From: Trinickia symbiotica
GTDB lineage: Bacteria; Pseudomonadota; Gammaproteobacteria; Burkholderiales; Burkholderiaceae
Length of the DNA: 64,000 nt
Assembly: GCF_002934455.1 (NCBI RefSeq)
Contig: NZ_PTIR01000009.1
Coordinates: 62,001 to 126,000, forward strand
Direction of reading: 5' to 3'
Part shown: positions 18,247 through 28,666 of the stretch, piece by piece
How positions within the stretch are numbered: position 1 is the first letter of the stretch
Layout of the letters: each line of letters starts with the position of its first letter
Notes under the pieces: model-generated
The model's input: the letters and a program-made list of their open reading frames with translations, nothing else
Told to the model about the DNA's origin: nothing
The model's database searches: none
Made by a program: the position numbers and the translations under genes

Positions 18247-19980
18247 TCAAAGCGCGAATGCTCGCTCGACGATGGCGGCATGATCGAGTCCCCCCGGCAG
18301 GGTCCCGTGCACGCGCCCCCATTCGGCGCCGCCGCCGGCTGCTGGGCTGCTGGACAAACCGGGCGGGTCGGGAAGACGCGTGGCGATGAACGCCTCGGCG
18401 CTCGACGCGGGAGCATGCCGCAGCATCAGTACCGCTTGTGCGCACAGCACGAGCTGCTGCGCGAGGCGGCGCGCCAGGGCCTCGCGGGCCTCGGGCGGTG
18501 CGGCGAGGGACCGCTCGAGGCCGTCCAGCGCCGCTTCCATCGAGCGATGACCTTTTGCCTCGCCCCGCCAATGTGCGATCAGGGCCTGCGCGGCTACCGG
18601 ATCGCGTTCGAGCGCGCGCAGCACATCGAGGCACATGACGTTGCCGGACCCTTCCCAAATCGAGTTGACGGGCGCTTCGCGGTAGTAGCGCGCCATCGGC
18701 GCTTCCTCGACGTAGCCGTTGCCGCCGAGCACTTCCATCGCTTCTCCGCAAACCGCCAGCGCGCGCTTGCAGACCCAGAATTTCGCGGCCGGCGTGACGA
18801 TGCGGCGCCAGGCGCGGTCTACGTCGCCTTCGCGTTCGCTGCTACCCGCCTCGGCTGCCAAGTGGCCATCGAAAGCGCCTGCGAGACGCATGAAGAGCAT
18901 CGTCGCCGCTTCCGATTCGAGCGCGAGGTCGGCCAGCACATTGCGCATGAGCGGCTGATCGACGAGCAGTCGGCCGAACGCGGTGCGGTGCCGGGCATGG
19001 TGGATCGCCTGAACGAGCGCCGCCCGCATCAGCGCGGCGCTGCCGATCACGCAGTCGAGCCGGGTGTAGTTCGCCATCTCGATGATCGTCGGCACGCCCC
19101 GCCCCGCCTCGCCGATCAGCACACCGCACGCGTCGAGGAATTCGACTTCGCCGCTGGCGTTCGAGCGGTTGCCGAGCTTGTCCTTGAGCCGGTTCAGCTG
19201 TATTGCATTGCGCTTGCCGTCGGGCGCGAAGCGCGGCACATAGAAGCACGAGATGGCCTCGTCGTCGTCGATGCGCGCAAGGACGAGATGGGCGTCGCAT
19301 TGCGGCGCCGAGAAGAACCATTTGTGGCCGACGAGCCGGTATGCGCCGCCGCGGCCGCCAGCTTCGAGCGCATAGGCGCGCGTCTGGTTCGCGCGCACGT
19401 CCGAGCCGCCCTGCTTTTCCGTCATTCCCATGCCGACCATCATCGAGCGCTTTTCGGCGAGCGGCAGATCGCGCGCATCGTGCTCGCGTGAGTAGAGCTT
19501 ATCGGCGAACCCGCTGAAGAGCGCCGGCTCGCGGCGCAGCACCGGGATGCTGGCGAACGTCATCGTCAGCGGGCACAGCGAGCCCGATTCGAGTTGCCCG
19601 TGCAGAAAATAGCCGGCGCAACGCGCGGCCATCGCACCGGGTCGCGGATCCGAGAACGGTAGCGCATGGAGCCCTTGCTCGCGCAGCAGCGCGAGCAGAC
19701 GGTGCCAGCTCGGGTGAAATTCGATCGTATCGATCCGCTCGCCGCGCGGGCTGTAAGTGAAGAGCTCGGGAGCGTGGCGGTTCGCCTGGCTCCCGAGTGC
19801 CAGGATCTCGGGCGTACCGAGGAGCGCGCCCAGGCCCGCCAGCGCTTCGCCATGCCAGCCGGCGCCTTCGCGCTCGACGGCCGCGACGAGGGCCGCATCC
19901 GTCGCGTAGAGGTTGTAGTGCTCGAGCGGCGGCGTCTGGTTCGTCACGGCGTGCGTGGCCTGCGGAACCTGCGCTTTCAT
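18247..19980 (-). CDS. AidB-type acyl-CoA dehydrogenase
   Basis: A 577-residue FAD acyl-CoA dehydrogenase of the AidB / isovaleryl type. MGMTEKQGGSDVRAN is the FAD-binding signature of the AidB branch. YRLVGHKWFFSAP, then the flavin contacts RTAFGR and EVLGGNGYVEE, and the catalytic-region IWEGSGNVM, follow in order. E. coli AidB is induced by alkylating agents and binds DNA; whether this protein does so is unknown. The ATG at 19980 follows GGGAG. Near the C-terminus a Pro/Ser/Gly-rich run (DPPGLSSSPAAGGGAEW) looks inserted before GRVHGTLPGG. The aldehyde dehydrogenase gene follows after 91 bp, possibly in one operon. Confidence 0.88.
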   Translation of the reverse strand: MKAQVPQATHAVTNQTPPLEHYNLYATDAALVAAVEREGAGWHGEALAGLGALLGTPEILALGSQANRHAPELFTYSPRGERIDTIEFHPSWHRLLALLREQGLHALPFSDPRPGAMAARCAGYFLHGQLESGSLCPLTMTFASIPVLRREPALFSGFADKLYSREHDARDLPLAEKRSMMVGMGMTEKQGGSDVRANQTRAYALEAGGRGGAYRLVGHKWFFSAPQCDAHLVLARIDDDEAISCFYVPRFAPDGKRNAIQLNRLKDKLGNRSNASGEVEFLDACGVLIGEAGRGVPTIIEMANYTRLDCVIGSAALMRAALVQAIHHARHRTAFGRLLVDQPLMRNVLADLALESEAATMLFMRLAGAFDGHLAAEAGSSEREGDVDRAWRRIVTPAAKFWVCKRALAVCGEAMEVLGGNGYVEEAPMARYYREAPVNSIWEGSGNVMCLDVLRALERDPVAAQALIAHWRGEAKGHRSMEAALDGLERSLAAPPEAREALARRLAQQLVLCAQAVLMLRHAPASSAEAFIATRLPDPPGLSSSPAAGGGAEWGRVHGTLPGGLDHAAIVERAFAL

Positions 19981-20253
19981 CGACGTTGTCTCCCGTTATC
20001 CCCGTTGTCTCGGCTTTGCTCGGGTTTCTCTGCTTTTGACCTTGCGGGCGGCGCCGCGTTTGGGCGTCAACCGGCTTTCATGCGAGTTACGCGTTCCGCG
20101 TTGTCCATTCGTCGCGGCGTGCGTGTCGCCGTCGGGCGTCCCTGCATGATAGGTTCGGTACGGCTGATTCGTTTAGAGGACGGCCTCTGCCGTCGAGTGC
20201 CGCGGACGCGCGCGCACCGTCTTCAACGCATACCGAACAGCAATGGCGCGCAG

Positions 20254-21192
20254 TCATGCCGGGGGCGATCCCGCTCGCATTGGAGATAGGAGATCGAATT
20301 CGGTGGAGAAACGGCCTGGCAACGTTTCGCGCGCCATTTCGAGCCAGGCGCGCGCCGCATGCGAGAGGTAGCCATTGCGGCGCCAGCCGACCGCCATCTC
20401 CCACGATATCTCGGGCTCGATGACAGGCCGGCAGGTGAATTGGGCCGCGTCGAGCCGGCGGCAATATAGCGCGGGCAACAGCGCAATTCCGAGGCCGGCG
20501 TGAACCAGCGCCGCCATGAAATCCCAGTGCCCGCTGCGCGCGACGATGGTCGGCGCGAAGCCCGCATCCCGGCAGGCACGCGTGACGACATCGTTGAGCG
20601 CCAGACTTTCGCCATAGAACACGAACGACTCCGCCGCGAGTTCGGCGAGCCGCACCTCGCGCGCGGCATCCCAGCGCGAGCCGTGGCGCGCGACGAGCCA
20701 AAGCGGGTGGCGCGAGATCGGCAGGACGTCGAAAAGTTCGGCATCGACCGGTAACAGCAGGCCCCCGAGCTCGAGCTCGCCGGCGAGCAGCGCCGCTTCG
20801 ATTCCGCGCGAGCCTTGCTCGAAGAGTTTGAGCTCGATTTTTGGGTAGCGTCGCTTGAATTCGGCGATCGCGGGCGTGAAGAGTGAGCCCCCCATCGGGG
20901 GCGTGCCGATCGTCAGTTCGCCGCGCCCGAGCGTGCCGATATCGTCGAGTTCCGCTTGCAACTGCGCGTGCGCGGCGAGCACTTCCTGCCCGCGCTGAAA
21001 GACGATGCGGCCTTCGTCCGTCAGCACCATCTGGCGGCCTTCGCGCAAAAGAAGCGGCGCCCCGATCTCCTCTTCGAGCGCTTTCACCATCTTGCTGATG
21101 GTCGGCTGAGTCACGAAAAGCCGCTCGGCGGCCGCAGTGAAGCTTTGCTGCCGAACGACTTCGACAAAGTAGCGCAACGCGCGCAATTCCAT
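20254..21192 (-). CDS. LysR-family regulator (CidR-like)
   Basis: A 312-residue LysR-type regulator. The winged-helix DNA-binding domain is residues 1-60 (ALRYFVEVVRQQSFTAAAERL, with TQPTISKMVKALEEEIG as recognition helix). A linker helix and periplasmic-binding-like effector domain follow (GELTIGTPPMGGSLFTPAI). It is divergent from the cidA/cidB pair; in Bacillus and Staphylococcus the equivalent CidR activates these genes in response to acetate. That job is inferred here from position. A T-N11-A dyad lies in the shared promoter region. Confidence 0.88.
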   Translation of the reverse strand: MELRALRYFVEVVRQQSFTAAAERLFVTQPTISKMVKALEEEIGAPLLLREGRQMVLTDEGRIVFQRGQEVLAAHAQLQAELDDIGTLGRGELTIGTPPMGGSLFTPAIAEFKRRYPKIELKLFEQGSRGIEAALLAGELELGGLLLPVDAELFDVLPISRHPLWLVARHGSRWDAAREVRLAELAAESFVFYGESLALNDVVTRACRDAGFAPTIVARSGHWDFMAALVHAGLGIALLPALYCRRLDAAQFTCRPVIEPEISWEMAVGWRRNGYLSHAARAWLEMARETLPGRFSTEFDLLSPMRAGSPPA

Positions 21193-21343
21193 AAACGACG
21201 ACTCCCAGCCTCACGATGGTTTGCTGTCACTGAGCCGGTCCGTGTCACCGTTTCACCGTTGGGCCGCTCCGATCGGCGCCGTCGGGAGTGGCATTGCGGA
21301 CCGGAAGCTCGGGGACGCACTGTTCCGAATTGGAATGGACTCG

Positions 21344-21387
21344 ATGAGTTTAAGTCATTTTATTTATGAAGTCGATCAGCCTACAAT
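21344..21387 (+). promoter_or_regulatory. LysR-type operator and cidA promoter
   Basis: ATGAGTTTAAGTCAT (21344-21358) is an ATGA-x-TT-x-AA-x-TCAT dyad containing the LysR-type T-N11-A motif. TACAAT (21382-21387) is a good -10, while the -35 position is poor (TTTATT), as expected for an activated promoter. It lies between the divergent regulator and cidA genes. Confidence 0.5.
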
Positions 21388-21417
21388 TTGGCCATGGAGT
21401 CAATAGGGAGTTATGCG

Positions 21418-21852
21418 ATGTCGGCGATGAAGCGAATGGAAGGCTTGGTGCGCATTGCGGGGCAGACGGCGTTTCTCGCCGCGCTGTGGTTCGCGGCCGA
21501 TTTCGTGTCCCGCCGCCTCGGACTGCCGGTGCCGGGCAGCGTGCTCGGGCTTGCGGCGCTGCTCGCGCTGCTGCTTTCGGGGCGCGTCGCGCCGCGTTGG
21601 GTGAAGGCGGGCGCCGACTGGCTGCTCGCCGATATGCTGCTCTTCTTCGTGCCGGCGGCGGTTGCGGTCGTGCAATACGGCGGCCTCTTCAAGTCGGACG
21701 GTTGGCGCCTCGCGCTTGCCGTCGTCGCCGGCACGCTCACGGTGATGGTGGCGGTTGCCGTTACGGTCGACCAGACCGCGCGGCTCGAGCGCCGGCTTGC
21801 GCTGCGCCGCGTGCGTGTCTCGCGCCCGCCGGTCGCGCGCAACGCGCACTGA
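21418..21852 (+). CDS. cidA: CidA/LrgA family holin-like protein
   Basis: About 144 residues of the CidA/LrgA family, small membrane proteins likened to holins and linked to murein hydrolase export and overflow-metabolite handling. Four hydrophobic segments are visible, including GQTAFLAALWFAADFVSRRL and the family block LGLPVPGSVLGLAALLALL. The cytoplasmic tail is Arg-rich. The ATG at 21418 is chosen because GGGAG lies 7 bases upstream; a further ATG at 21394 is in frame but lacks such a site. It is followed by its usual partner cidB. Confidence 0.9.
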   Translation: MSAMKRMEGLVRIAGQTAFLAALWFAADFVSRRLGLPVPGSVLGLAALLALLLSGRVAPRWVKAGADWLLADMLLFFVPAAVAVVQYGGLFKSDGWRLALAVVAGTLTVMVAVAVTVDQTARLERRLALRRVRVSRPPVARNAH

Positions 21853-21906
21853 GGCCGGCGGCGAGCAAGAGCGCCGCCGATCGATTCCTGTCACGCTGAG
21901 AAGCCA

Positions 21907-22638
21907 ATGATCGCTTCGTTCCATTCGCTGCTGGCCGCCGGCCCCAGGTGGGTCGCCGCCGCCTGCTTCGTGCTGACGATCGTGCTTTACGCGGGCGGGA
22001 AGCGGCTTTATGCGCGCGTCAGGAGCCCGTGGCTCACGCCGCTTTTCGTCGTGCCGGCGCTGCTCGCCATCGTCGTGCTGGCGGCGCATATCCCCTATTC
22101 GGTCTATTTCGCCGATACGCGCTGGCTCATGTGGCTGCTCGGGCCCGCGACGGTCGCCTTCGCCGTGCCGATCTACGAGTATCGCGAGCTGATCAAGCGT
22201 CACTGGCTTTCGCTGACAGCTGGGGTGACGGTCGGGATCGTCGTCGCCGTCTGCGGATCGTTCGCGCTCGCCAAGCTCTTGCATATCTCGCCGGAGGCTT
22301 CGCGCAGCCTGCTCACGCGCTCGGTTTCGACGCCGTTCGCGCTGGCCGTCTCAGACGCCATTCACGCGCCGCGGCAACTGACGGCGCTCTTCGTCATCGC
22401 CACCGGCATCGTGGGCATCTTCGTCGGCGAGCTCGTGCTCGCGCTGCTGCCGCTGCGCACGCGTCTCGCGCGCGGCGCGCTCTTCGGCGCGGGCGCGCAC
22501 GGGGTCGGTACCGTCAAGGCGCGCGAGCTCGGCAGCGAGGAAGGCGTCATCGCGAGTCTCACGATGATGATCGCCGGTGTCGTCATGGTGCTGCTCGCGC
22601 CGCTCATCGGCACGGTGTTCGGCGGCGCCTTCCGTTGA
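21907..22638 (+). CDS. cidB: CidB/LrgB family membrane protein
   Basis: 243 residues with about six membrane helices, the LrgB/CidB partner of the preceding gene. TPLFVVPALLAIVVL, LLGPATVAFAVPIYEYREL and RSVSTPFALAVSD are the conserved LrgB blocks. FGAGAHGVGTVKARELG near the C-terminus is the most diagnostic. The pair is thought to control autolysis or export of pyruvate/acetate-type overflow products. It starts 54 bp after cidA stops, in the same operon. Confidence 0.92.
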   Translation: MIASFHSLLAAGPRWVAAACFVLTIVLYAGGKRLYARVRSPWLTPLFVVPALLAIVVLAAHIPYSVYFADTRWLMWLLGPATVAFAVPIYEYRELIKRHWLSLTAGVTVGIVVAVCGSFALAKLLHISPEASRSLLTRSVSTPFALAVSDAIHAPRQLTALFVIATGIVGIFVGELVLALLPLRTRLARGALFGAGAHGVGTVKARELGSEEGVIASLTMMIAGVVMVLLAPLIGTVFGGAFR

Positions 22639-22740
22639 AACGGCGCGTGATCGGTCGATCGAGCGACCGATCGCGGCTGTGGCTGCGGGCCAAATCGATG
22701 CGACGCTCGCCCTCCCCGCGTTTTTGCTACAATTTCTGCC

Positions 22741-22842
22741 GTTTCCGAGGAGCGTTGCGACGGATCACTCCGCCAGGCTCGGAAACTTCAATCGGACCGG
22801 TGCGCGCACGTGCGCGTTTCGCGGCTCCATCGAACGGCGCTC
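22741..22842 (+). ncRNA. S-adenosylhomocysteine (SAH) riboswitch
   Basis: The leader matches the SAH riboswitch layout. P1 is GTTTCCGAG (22741-22749) pairing perfectly with CTCGGAAAC (22778-22786). Between them is the conserved GAGGAGCG-TGC and CCAGGCTCGG core. The pseudoknot pairs GAGCGTTG (22749-22756) with CGGCGCTC (22835-22842), with two G-U pairs. It sits directly before ahcY, the standard target. In this class SAH binding turns expression on, so accumulated SAH induces its own hydrolase. TACAAT at 22729-22734 is a likely -10 just upstream. Confidence 0.93.
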
Positions 22843-22882
22843 ACGTCTACTTTTTCTATGACTTTTTAGAAAGGAGGGCGTG

Positions 22883-24304
<1,422 letters not shown>

Positions 24305-24320
24305 TCGCCGGTCTCGCGCA

Positions 24321-24440
24321 AGACAGGGACGGTGCGTCCGTGGCATGCTTCGCCACGGACGCGATCGGCGCCCCGGCCTCGGCTGGGCGGTGCAATCAGC
24401 CGCCTGGACGATCGATGAACGAAGACCGGCAACCCTGTCT
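24321..24440 (+). ncRNA. Candidate structured RNA between ahcY and the YvlD-like gene
   Basis: AGACAGGG (24321-24328) can pair perfectly with CCCTGTCT (24433-24440), enclosing two inner hairpins. These are GTCCGTGGC with GCCACGGAC (24336-24360, perfect 9 bp) and GGCGG with CCGCC (24386-24404). The outcome is a closed multi-branch fold ending 23 bases before the next ATG. The layout resembles a regulatory leader. No known riboswitch class was recognised and there is no T-tract terminator. Confidence 0.4.
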
Positions 24441-24463
24441 CTAAAACAACCACTGGAGCTGAC

Positions 24464-24817
24464 ATGACCGTGCTGCTGACCTGGGTGATCAATGCGCTCG
24501 CCCTCCTGATCATCACGTACATCGTGCCGTCGATTCACATCCGCAGCTTCGGCACCGCGCTGATCGTGGCGCTCGTGCTCGGCCTCATCAACGCCGTGCT
24601 GCGTCCCGTCCTGATCGTGCTCACGCTGCCCGTGACGATCGTCACGCTGGGCGTTTTCATCCTCGTCGTGAACGCGCTTTGCTTCTGGCTCGCGGCGGCG
24701 CTGTTGAAGGGCTTCGAAGTGTCGGGATTCTGGTCGGCGTTTTTCGGCTCCATCCTTTACAGCATCGTGTCGTGGCTGCTGTCGGCCGTGATACTCGGCA
24801 ATCGCAGTCTTGGCTGA
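24464..24817 (+). CDS. YvlD/DUF360 (phage-holin-superfamily-4-like) membrane protein
   Basis: 117 residues with four hydrophobic helices. The pattern VINALALLIITYIVPSIHI, then GLINAVLRPVLIVLTLPVTI, is typical of the YvlD/DUF360 family, often labelled phage holin family although not phage-derived. SGFWSAFFGSILYSIVSWLL completes the protein. The function is unknown. It lies between ahcY and metF in one transcription direction, 160 bp after ahcY and 29 bp before metF, an arrangement I recall from related genomes. Confidence 0.85.
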   Translation: MTVLLTWVINALALLIITYIVPSIHIRSFGTALIVALVLGLINAVLRPVLIVLTLPVTIVTLGVFILVVNALCFWLAAALLKGFEVSGFWSAFFGSILYSIVSWLLSAVILGNRSLG

Positions 24818-24846
24818 CGGCCGCGGCATTTCGAAGCGCAGGCAAA

Positions 24847-25689
24847 ATGAACCCCATCGAAATCTCTTTCGAATTCTTTCCGCCGAAGACATCCGAAGGC
24901 GTCGAGAAGCTGCGCGCCACGCGCGGGCAACTCGCGCGACTGAAGCCGAAGTTCGTCTCCGTCACGTTCGGCGCGGGCGGCTCGACGCAAGAGGGCACGC
25001 TCGACACCGTCCTCGAAATGGTGAAGGACGGCCTCGAGGCCGCCCCGCATCTGTCTTGCATCGGCTCGTCGAAGGACGATCTGCGCGCGATCCTCGAGCG
25101 CTACCGCGCGAACGGCATTCGGCATATCGTGGCGCTGCGCGGCGATCTGCCGTCGGGCATGGTCGAGCTGGGCGAGTGCCGCCACGCGTCGGATCTCGTT
25201 TCTTTCATTCGCGCTGAGCACGGCGATTGGTTTTGGATCGAAGTGGCCGGCTACCCGGAGTACCATCCCCAGGCGCGCTCGCCGCGGCACGATCTCGAGA
25301 ACTTCGCGCGCAAGGTCAAGGCGGGCGCCAATTCGGCGATCACGCAATACTTCTTCAACGCGGACGCGTACTTCCGTTTCGTCGACGATTCGCGCAAGCT
25401 CGGCGTCGAAGTGCCGATCGTGCCCGGCATCATGCCGATCACGAACTACACGCAACTCATGCGTTTCTCGGAGAACTGCGGCGCCGAAGTGCCGCGCTGG
25501 ATTGCGCGCCGGCTCGAAAGCTTCGGCGACGATCGCGAGGCGATCCGCGCGTTCGGGCTCGATGTCGTCACGCAGCTTTGCGAGCGGCTCGTGAAAGAAG
25601 GTGCCCCGGGGCTGCACTTCTACACGCTCAACGGAGCGGCCGCCACGAAGGCGATTTGCGAGCGACTCGGATACGGTCACGGCGCGTAA
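24847..25689 (+). CDS. metF: Methylenetetrahydrofolate reductase
   Basis: Reduces 5,10-methylene-THF to 5-methyl-THF, the methyl donor for methionine synthesis. It has 280 residues from the ATG at 24847 (MNPIEISFEFFPPKTSEG). The barrel shows SVTFGAGGSTQEGT, IVALRGDLP, the FAD-binding AGANSAITQYFFNAD and the substrate-binding PGIMPITNY. Together with ahcY upstream it feeds homocysteine remethylation. A strong terminator follows. Confidence 0.97.
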   Translation: MNPIEISFEFFPPKTSEGVEKLRATRGQLARLKPKFVSVTFGAGGSTQEGTLDTVLEMVKDGLEAAPHLSCIGSSKDDLRAILERYRANGIRHIVALRGDLPSGMVELGECRHASDLVSFIRAEHGDWFWIEVAGYPEYHPQARSPRHDLENFARKVKAGANSAITQYFFNADAYFRFVDDSRKLGVEVPIVPGIMPITNYTQLMRFSENCGAEVPRWIARRLESFGDDREAIRAFGLDVVTQLCERLVKEGAPGLHFYTLNGAAATKAICERLGYGHGA

Positions 25690-25732
25690 GCGAACCGTAC
25701 TGCTCCAGTAGCAGTGTCCTTATCGAGGTATT

Positions 25733-25769
25733 GGCGCGAGGGCCGCATCGCCTCGCGCTTTTTCTTTTT
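25733..25769 (+). terminator. Rho-independent terminator of the ahcY-metF unit
   Basis: GCGCGAGG (25734-25741) pairs perfectly with CCTCGCGC (25751-25758), followed by TTTTTCTTTTT. It lies 44 bases after the metF stop. Confidence 0.92.
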
Positions 25770-25822
25770 CCGTCCTGAGAGTTCGCCGGTTCGATCTGTG
25801 CGGCATGGGTATTTTCGACCGC

Positions 25823-25851
25823 TTGTTCGGGTAATTAAAGCTCAGTAATAT
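25823..25851 (+). promoter_or_regulatory. Probable dppA promoter
   Basis: TTGTTC (25823-25828) and TAATAT (25846-25851) are spaced by 17 bases, giving a start near 25858 and a leader of about 34 nt. GGAGG follows before the dppA ATG. A GCCGGC-GGA-GCCGGC inverted repeat lies within the leader. Confidence 0.6.
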
Positions 25852-25891
25852 CCGCCTACGCCGGCGGAGCCGGCATACGACTGGAGGATAT

Positions 25892-27526
25892 ATGAACCAA
25901 AACAAACGTTTGCGATTCGCGCGGGCCACCGCCTGCGCGGCCGCAGCCGTGGCGGTATCGCTCGGCGCCGCGACGATCTCGCAGGCCGCGACGATTCCGA
26001 ACAAGACCCTCGTTTATTGTTCCGAGGGCAGCCCGGCGGGCTTCGATCCCGCGCAATACACGACGAGCACCGACTTCACGGCCAATACGTTTACCGTCTA
26101 TAACAGGCTTGTCGAATTCGCGCGCGGCAGCACCAATGTGGAACCCGGGCTCGCCGAGAAATGGGATGTGTCCGCGGATGGCAAAACGTATACGTTCCAT
26201 TTGCGCCATGGCGTCAAATTCCAGACGACGGCCTATTTCAAGCCGACGCGAGAGTTCAACGCGGACGACGTCGTCTTCACGTTCGAGCGCATGCTCGACC
26301 CGAACCAGCCGTTCCGCAAGGCCTATCCCGCGACGTTCCCGTACGTCACCGATATGGGTCTCGACAAACTGATCAAGCACGTCGAGAAGGTCGATCCCTA
26401 CACGGTGCGTTTCGAGTTGAACGAGGTCAGCGCGCCGTTCATCCAGAACATGGCGATGGAGTATGCGTCGATCGAGTCTGCCGAGTATGCGGATCAACTG
26501 TTGAAAGAAGGCAAGGCGGCCGACATCAATCAGAAGCCCGTCGGCACGGGGCCGTTCATCTTCCGCAGTTATACGAAGGACGCGACGATCCGCTACGACG
26601 GCAACCCCGACTACTGGAAGCCCGGCGAGGTCAAGCTCTCGAAGCTGATCTTCTCGATCACGACCGATTCGAGCGTGCGCGCGCAGAAGATCAAGCGCGG
26701 CGAGTGTCAGGTGATGAGCTATCCGAAGCCCGCCGATATCGCCACGCTCAAGGGCGACTCGAACATCGATATGGCGTCGCAAGCCGGCTTCAATCTCGGC
26801 TATCTCGCCTATAACGTGCAGCACAAGCCGCTCGACAATGTCGACGTGCGCCGGGCGCTCGACATTGCGATCAACAAGCAGGCCATCATCGAGTCGGTCT
26901 ATCAGGGCGCGGGCCAGCTCGCGACGAACCCGATGCCGCCGACGCAGTGGTCGTACGTCAAAGACCTGAAAGCCCAGAAGTACGATCCCGACGAGGCCAA
27001 GAAGCTGCTCGCGAAGGCGGGCCATGCGAACGGATTCGATATCACGCTGTGGGCGATGCCGGTGCAGCGTCCCTACAATCCGAACGCTCGACTGATGGCC
27101 GAGATGATCCAGGCCGACTGGAAGAAGATCGGCGTCAACGCGAAGATCGTCACCTACGAATGGGGCGAGTACATCAAGCGTGCGCATGCCGGAGAGGATG
27201 ACACCATGCTGATCGGCTGGACCGGAGACAACGGCGATCCCGACAACTGGCTCGGCACGCTGCTCGGATGCGAGGCGATCAACGGCAACAACTTCTCGAA
27301 GTGGTGCTACAAGCCTTTCGACGATCTGATCCAGAAGGGCCGCACCACGAACGATAAAGCGCAGCGCACGAAATACTATGAAGAGGCGCAGCGGATTTTC
27401 GCCGATCAACTGCCGTTCTCGCCGATCGCGCACTCGACCGTCTATCAACCGGCGACGAAGAACGTCGTCGACATGAAGATCGATCCGCTCGGCTACTCGC
27501 GCTTCGATGGCGTCAGCATGAAGTAG
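25892..27526 (+). CDS. dppA: Dipeptide ABC transporter, periplasmic binding protein
   Basis: A periplasmic solute-binding protein of the SBP_bac_5 family, 544 residues. A signal peptide with a hydrophobic core (ATACAAAAVAVSLGAAT) ends near AQAATIP-type cleavage at about residue 33. NKTLVYCSEGSPAGFDPAQ, VEPGLAEKWDVSADGKTYTF and NQKPVGTGPF are DppA-typical blocks. It captures di- and oligopeptides; E. coli DppA also binds haem, and related systems take up glutathione. The gene has its own promoter and heads a five-gene operon with two permeases and two ATPases. Confidence 0.95.
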   Translation: MNQNKRLRFARATACAAAAVAVSLGAATISQAATIPNKTLVYCSEGSPAGFDPAQYTTSTDFTANTFTVYNRLVEFARGSTNVEPGLAEKWDVSADGKTYTFHLRHGVKFQTTAYFKPTREFNADDVVFTFERMLDPNQPFRKAYPATFPYVTDMGLDKLIKHVEKVDPYTVRFELNEVSAPFIQNMAMEYASIESAEYADQLLKEGKAADINQKPVGTGPFIFRSYTKDATIRYDGNPDYWKPGEVKLSKLIFSITTDSSVRAQKIKRGECQVMSYPKPADIATLKGDSNIDMASQAGFNLGYLAYNVQHKPLDNVDVRRALDIAINKQAIIESVYQGAGQLATNPMPPTQWSYVKDLKAQKYDPDEAKKLLAKAGHANGFDITLWAMPVQRPYNPNARLMAEMIQADWKKIGVNAKIVTYEWGEYIKRAHAGEDDTMLIGWTGDNGDPDNWLGTLLGCEAINGNNFSKWCYKPFDDLIQKGRTTNDKAQRTKYYEEAQRIFADQLPFSPIAHSTVYQPATKNVVDMKIDPLGYSRFDGVSMK

Positions 27527-27646
27527 GCGATCGGCGTTACTTTTGAACGGGCGGTGATGCACGACCGCGACACGGATCCGGCGACAGGGGCGGCATGCTC
27601 CTCGTCGCCGATCGCGTTTTCTTTCTCGACGATATAGGGACGAACC

Positions 27647-28657
27647 ATGTTCCGATTCGCTTTGCGCCGGATCGGGATGGTAGTGCCGACGTTCATCGGC
27701 ATCACCATTCTCGCGTTTGCGCTGATCCACCTGATTCCGGGCGACCCCATCGAAGTGATGATGGGCGAGCGCGGCGTCGACCCCGCCCTGCACGCGGCCG
27801 CGCTGCACCGGCTCGGCCTCGACGAGCCGCTGCCGATGCAGTACCTGCACTATGTCTGGCGGGCGCTGCACGGCAACCTCGGCAATTCGTTCATCACCGA
27901 CACGAGCGTCATGGGCGAGTTCCTCGCCCGCTTTCCCGCCACCGTCGAGCTGTCGGTTTGCGCGATGCTGTTCGCGCTCGTCGTCGGCCTGCCGGCCGGC
28001 GTTTTCGCGGCGCTCAGGCGCGGCAAGCTGCTCGACCATGGCGTGATGGGCGCCGCGCTCACCGGCTACTCGATGCCGATCTTCTGGTGGGGGCTGATTC
28101 TCATCATGTTCTTTTCGGTCACGCTCGGATGGACGCCCGTGTCGGGGCGCATCGCCGTCGAGTACGACATCCCTCGGGTGACGGGCTTCCTCCTGATCGA
28201 CTCGTTGCTCGTGCCCGATGAAGGCTCGTTCAGGTCGGCCGTGAGCCACCTGATTCTTCCGTCGATCGTGCTCGGCACCATACCGCTTGCCGTCGTCGCG
28301 CGCATGACGCGCTCGTCGATGCTCGAGGTGCTGCGCGAGGATTACATCCGCACCGCGCGGGCGAAAGGGCTTTCCCCCGTGCGCGTGATCGTCGTGCATG
28401 CGCTGCGCAATGCGTTGATTCCGGTCGTGACCGTCATTGGTCTGCAAGTCGGCACGCTGCTCGCGGGCGCCGTGTTGACCGAGACATTGTTTTCGTGGCC
28501 CGGCATCGGCAAGTGGCTCATCGACGCGATCAGCCGGCGCGACTACCCCGTCGTGCAGGGCGGCATCTTGCTGATCGCCACGCTCGTGATCGTCGTCAAT
28601 CTCATCGTCGATCTGCTCTACGGCGTGCTCAATCCGCGCATTCGCCATACACGCTAA
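27647..28657 (+). CDS. dppB: Dipeptide ABC transporter permease
   Basis: 336-residue inner-membrane permease of the BPD_transp_1 family. It starts MFRFALRRIGMVVPTFIGI, typical of DppB, and has about six membrane helices. The ATPase-contact EAA loop region reads YIRTARAKGLSPVRVIVVHALRN-like (about residues 230-252). GDPIEVMMGERG after the first helix is also family-typical. It pairs with dppC. Confidence 0.95.
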   Translation: MFRFALRRIGMVVPTFIGITILAFALIHLIPGDPIEVMMGERGVDPALHAAALHRLGLDEPLPMQYLHYVWRALHGNLGNSFITDTSVMGEFLARFPATVELSVCAMLFALVVGLPAGVFAALRRGKLLDHGVMGAALTGYSMPIFWWGLILIMFFSVTLGWTPVSGRIAVEYDIPRVTGFLLIDSLLVPDEGSFRSAVSHLILPSIVLGTIPLAVVARMTRSSMLEVLREDYIRTARAKGLSPVRVIVVHALRNALIPVVTVIGLQVGTLLAGAVLTETLFSWPGIGKWLIDAISRRDYPVVQGGILLIATLVIVVNLIVDLLYGVLNPRIRHTR

Positions 28658-28666
28658 GAGGCTGAC

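Noticed and set aside
25806-25835. A nine-codon frame reading MGIFDRLFG before the dpp promoter
   Set aside because: Too short, overlaps the promoter; most likely chance.
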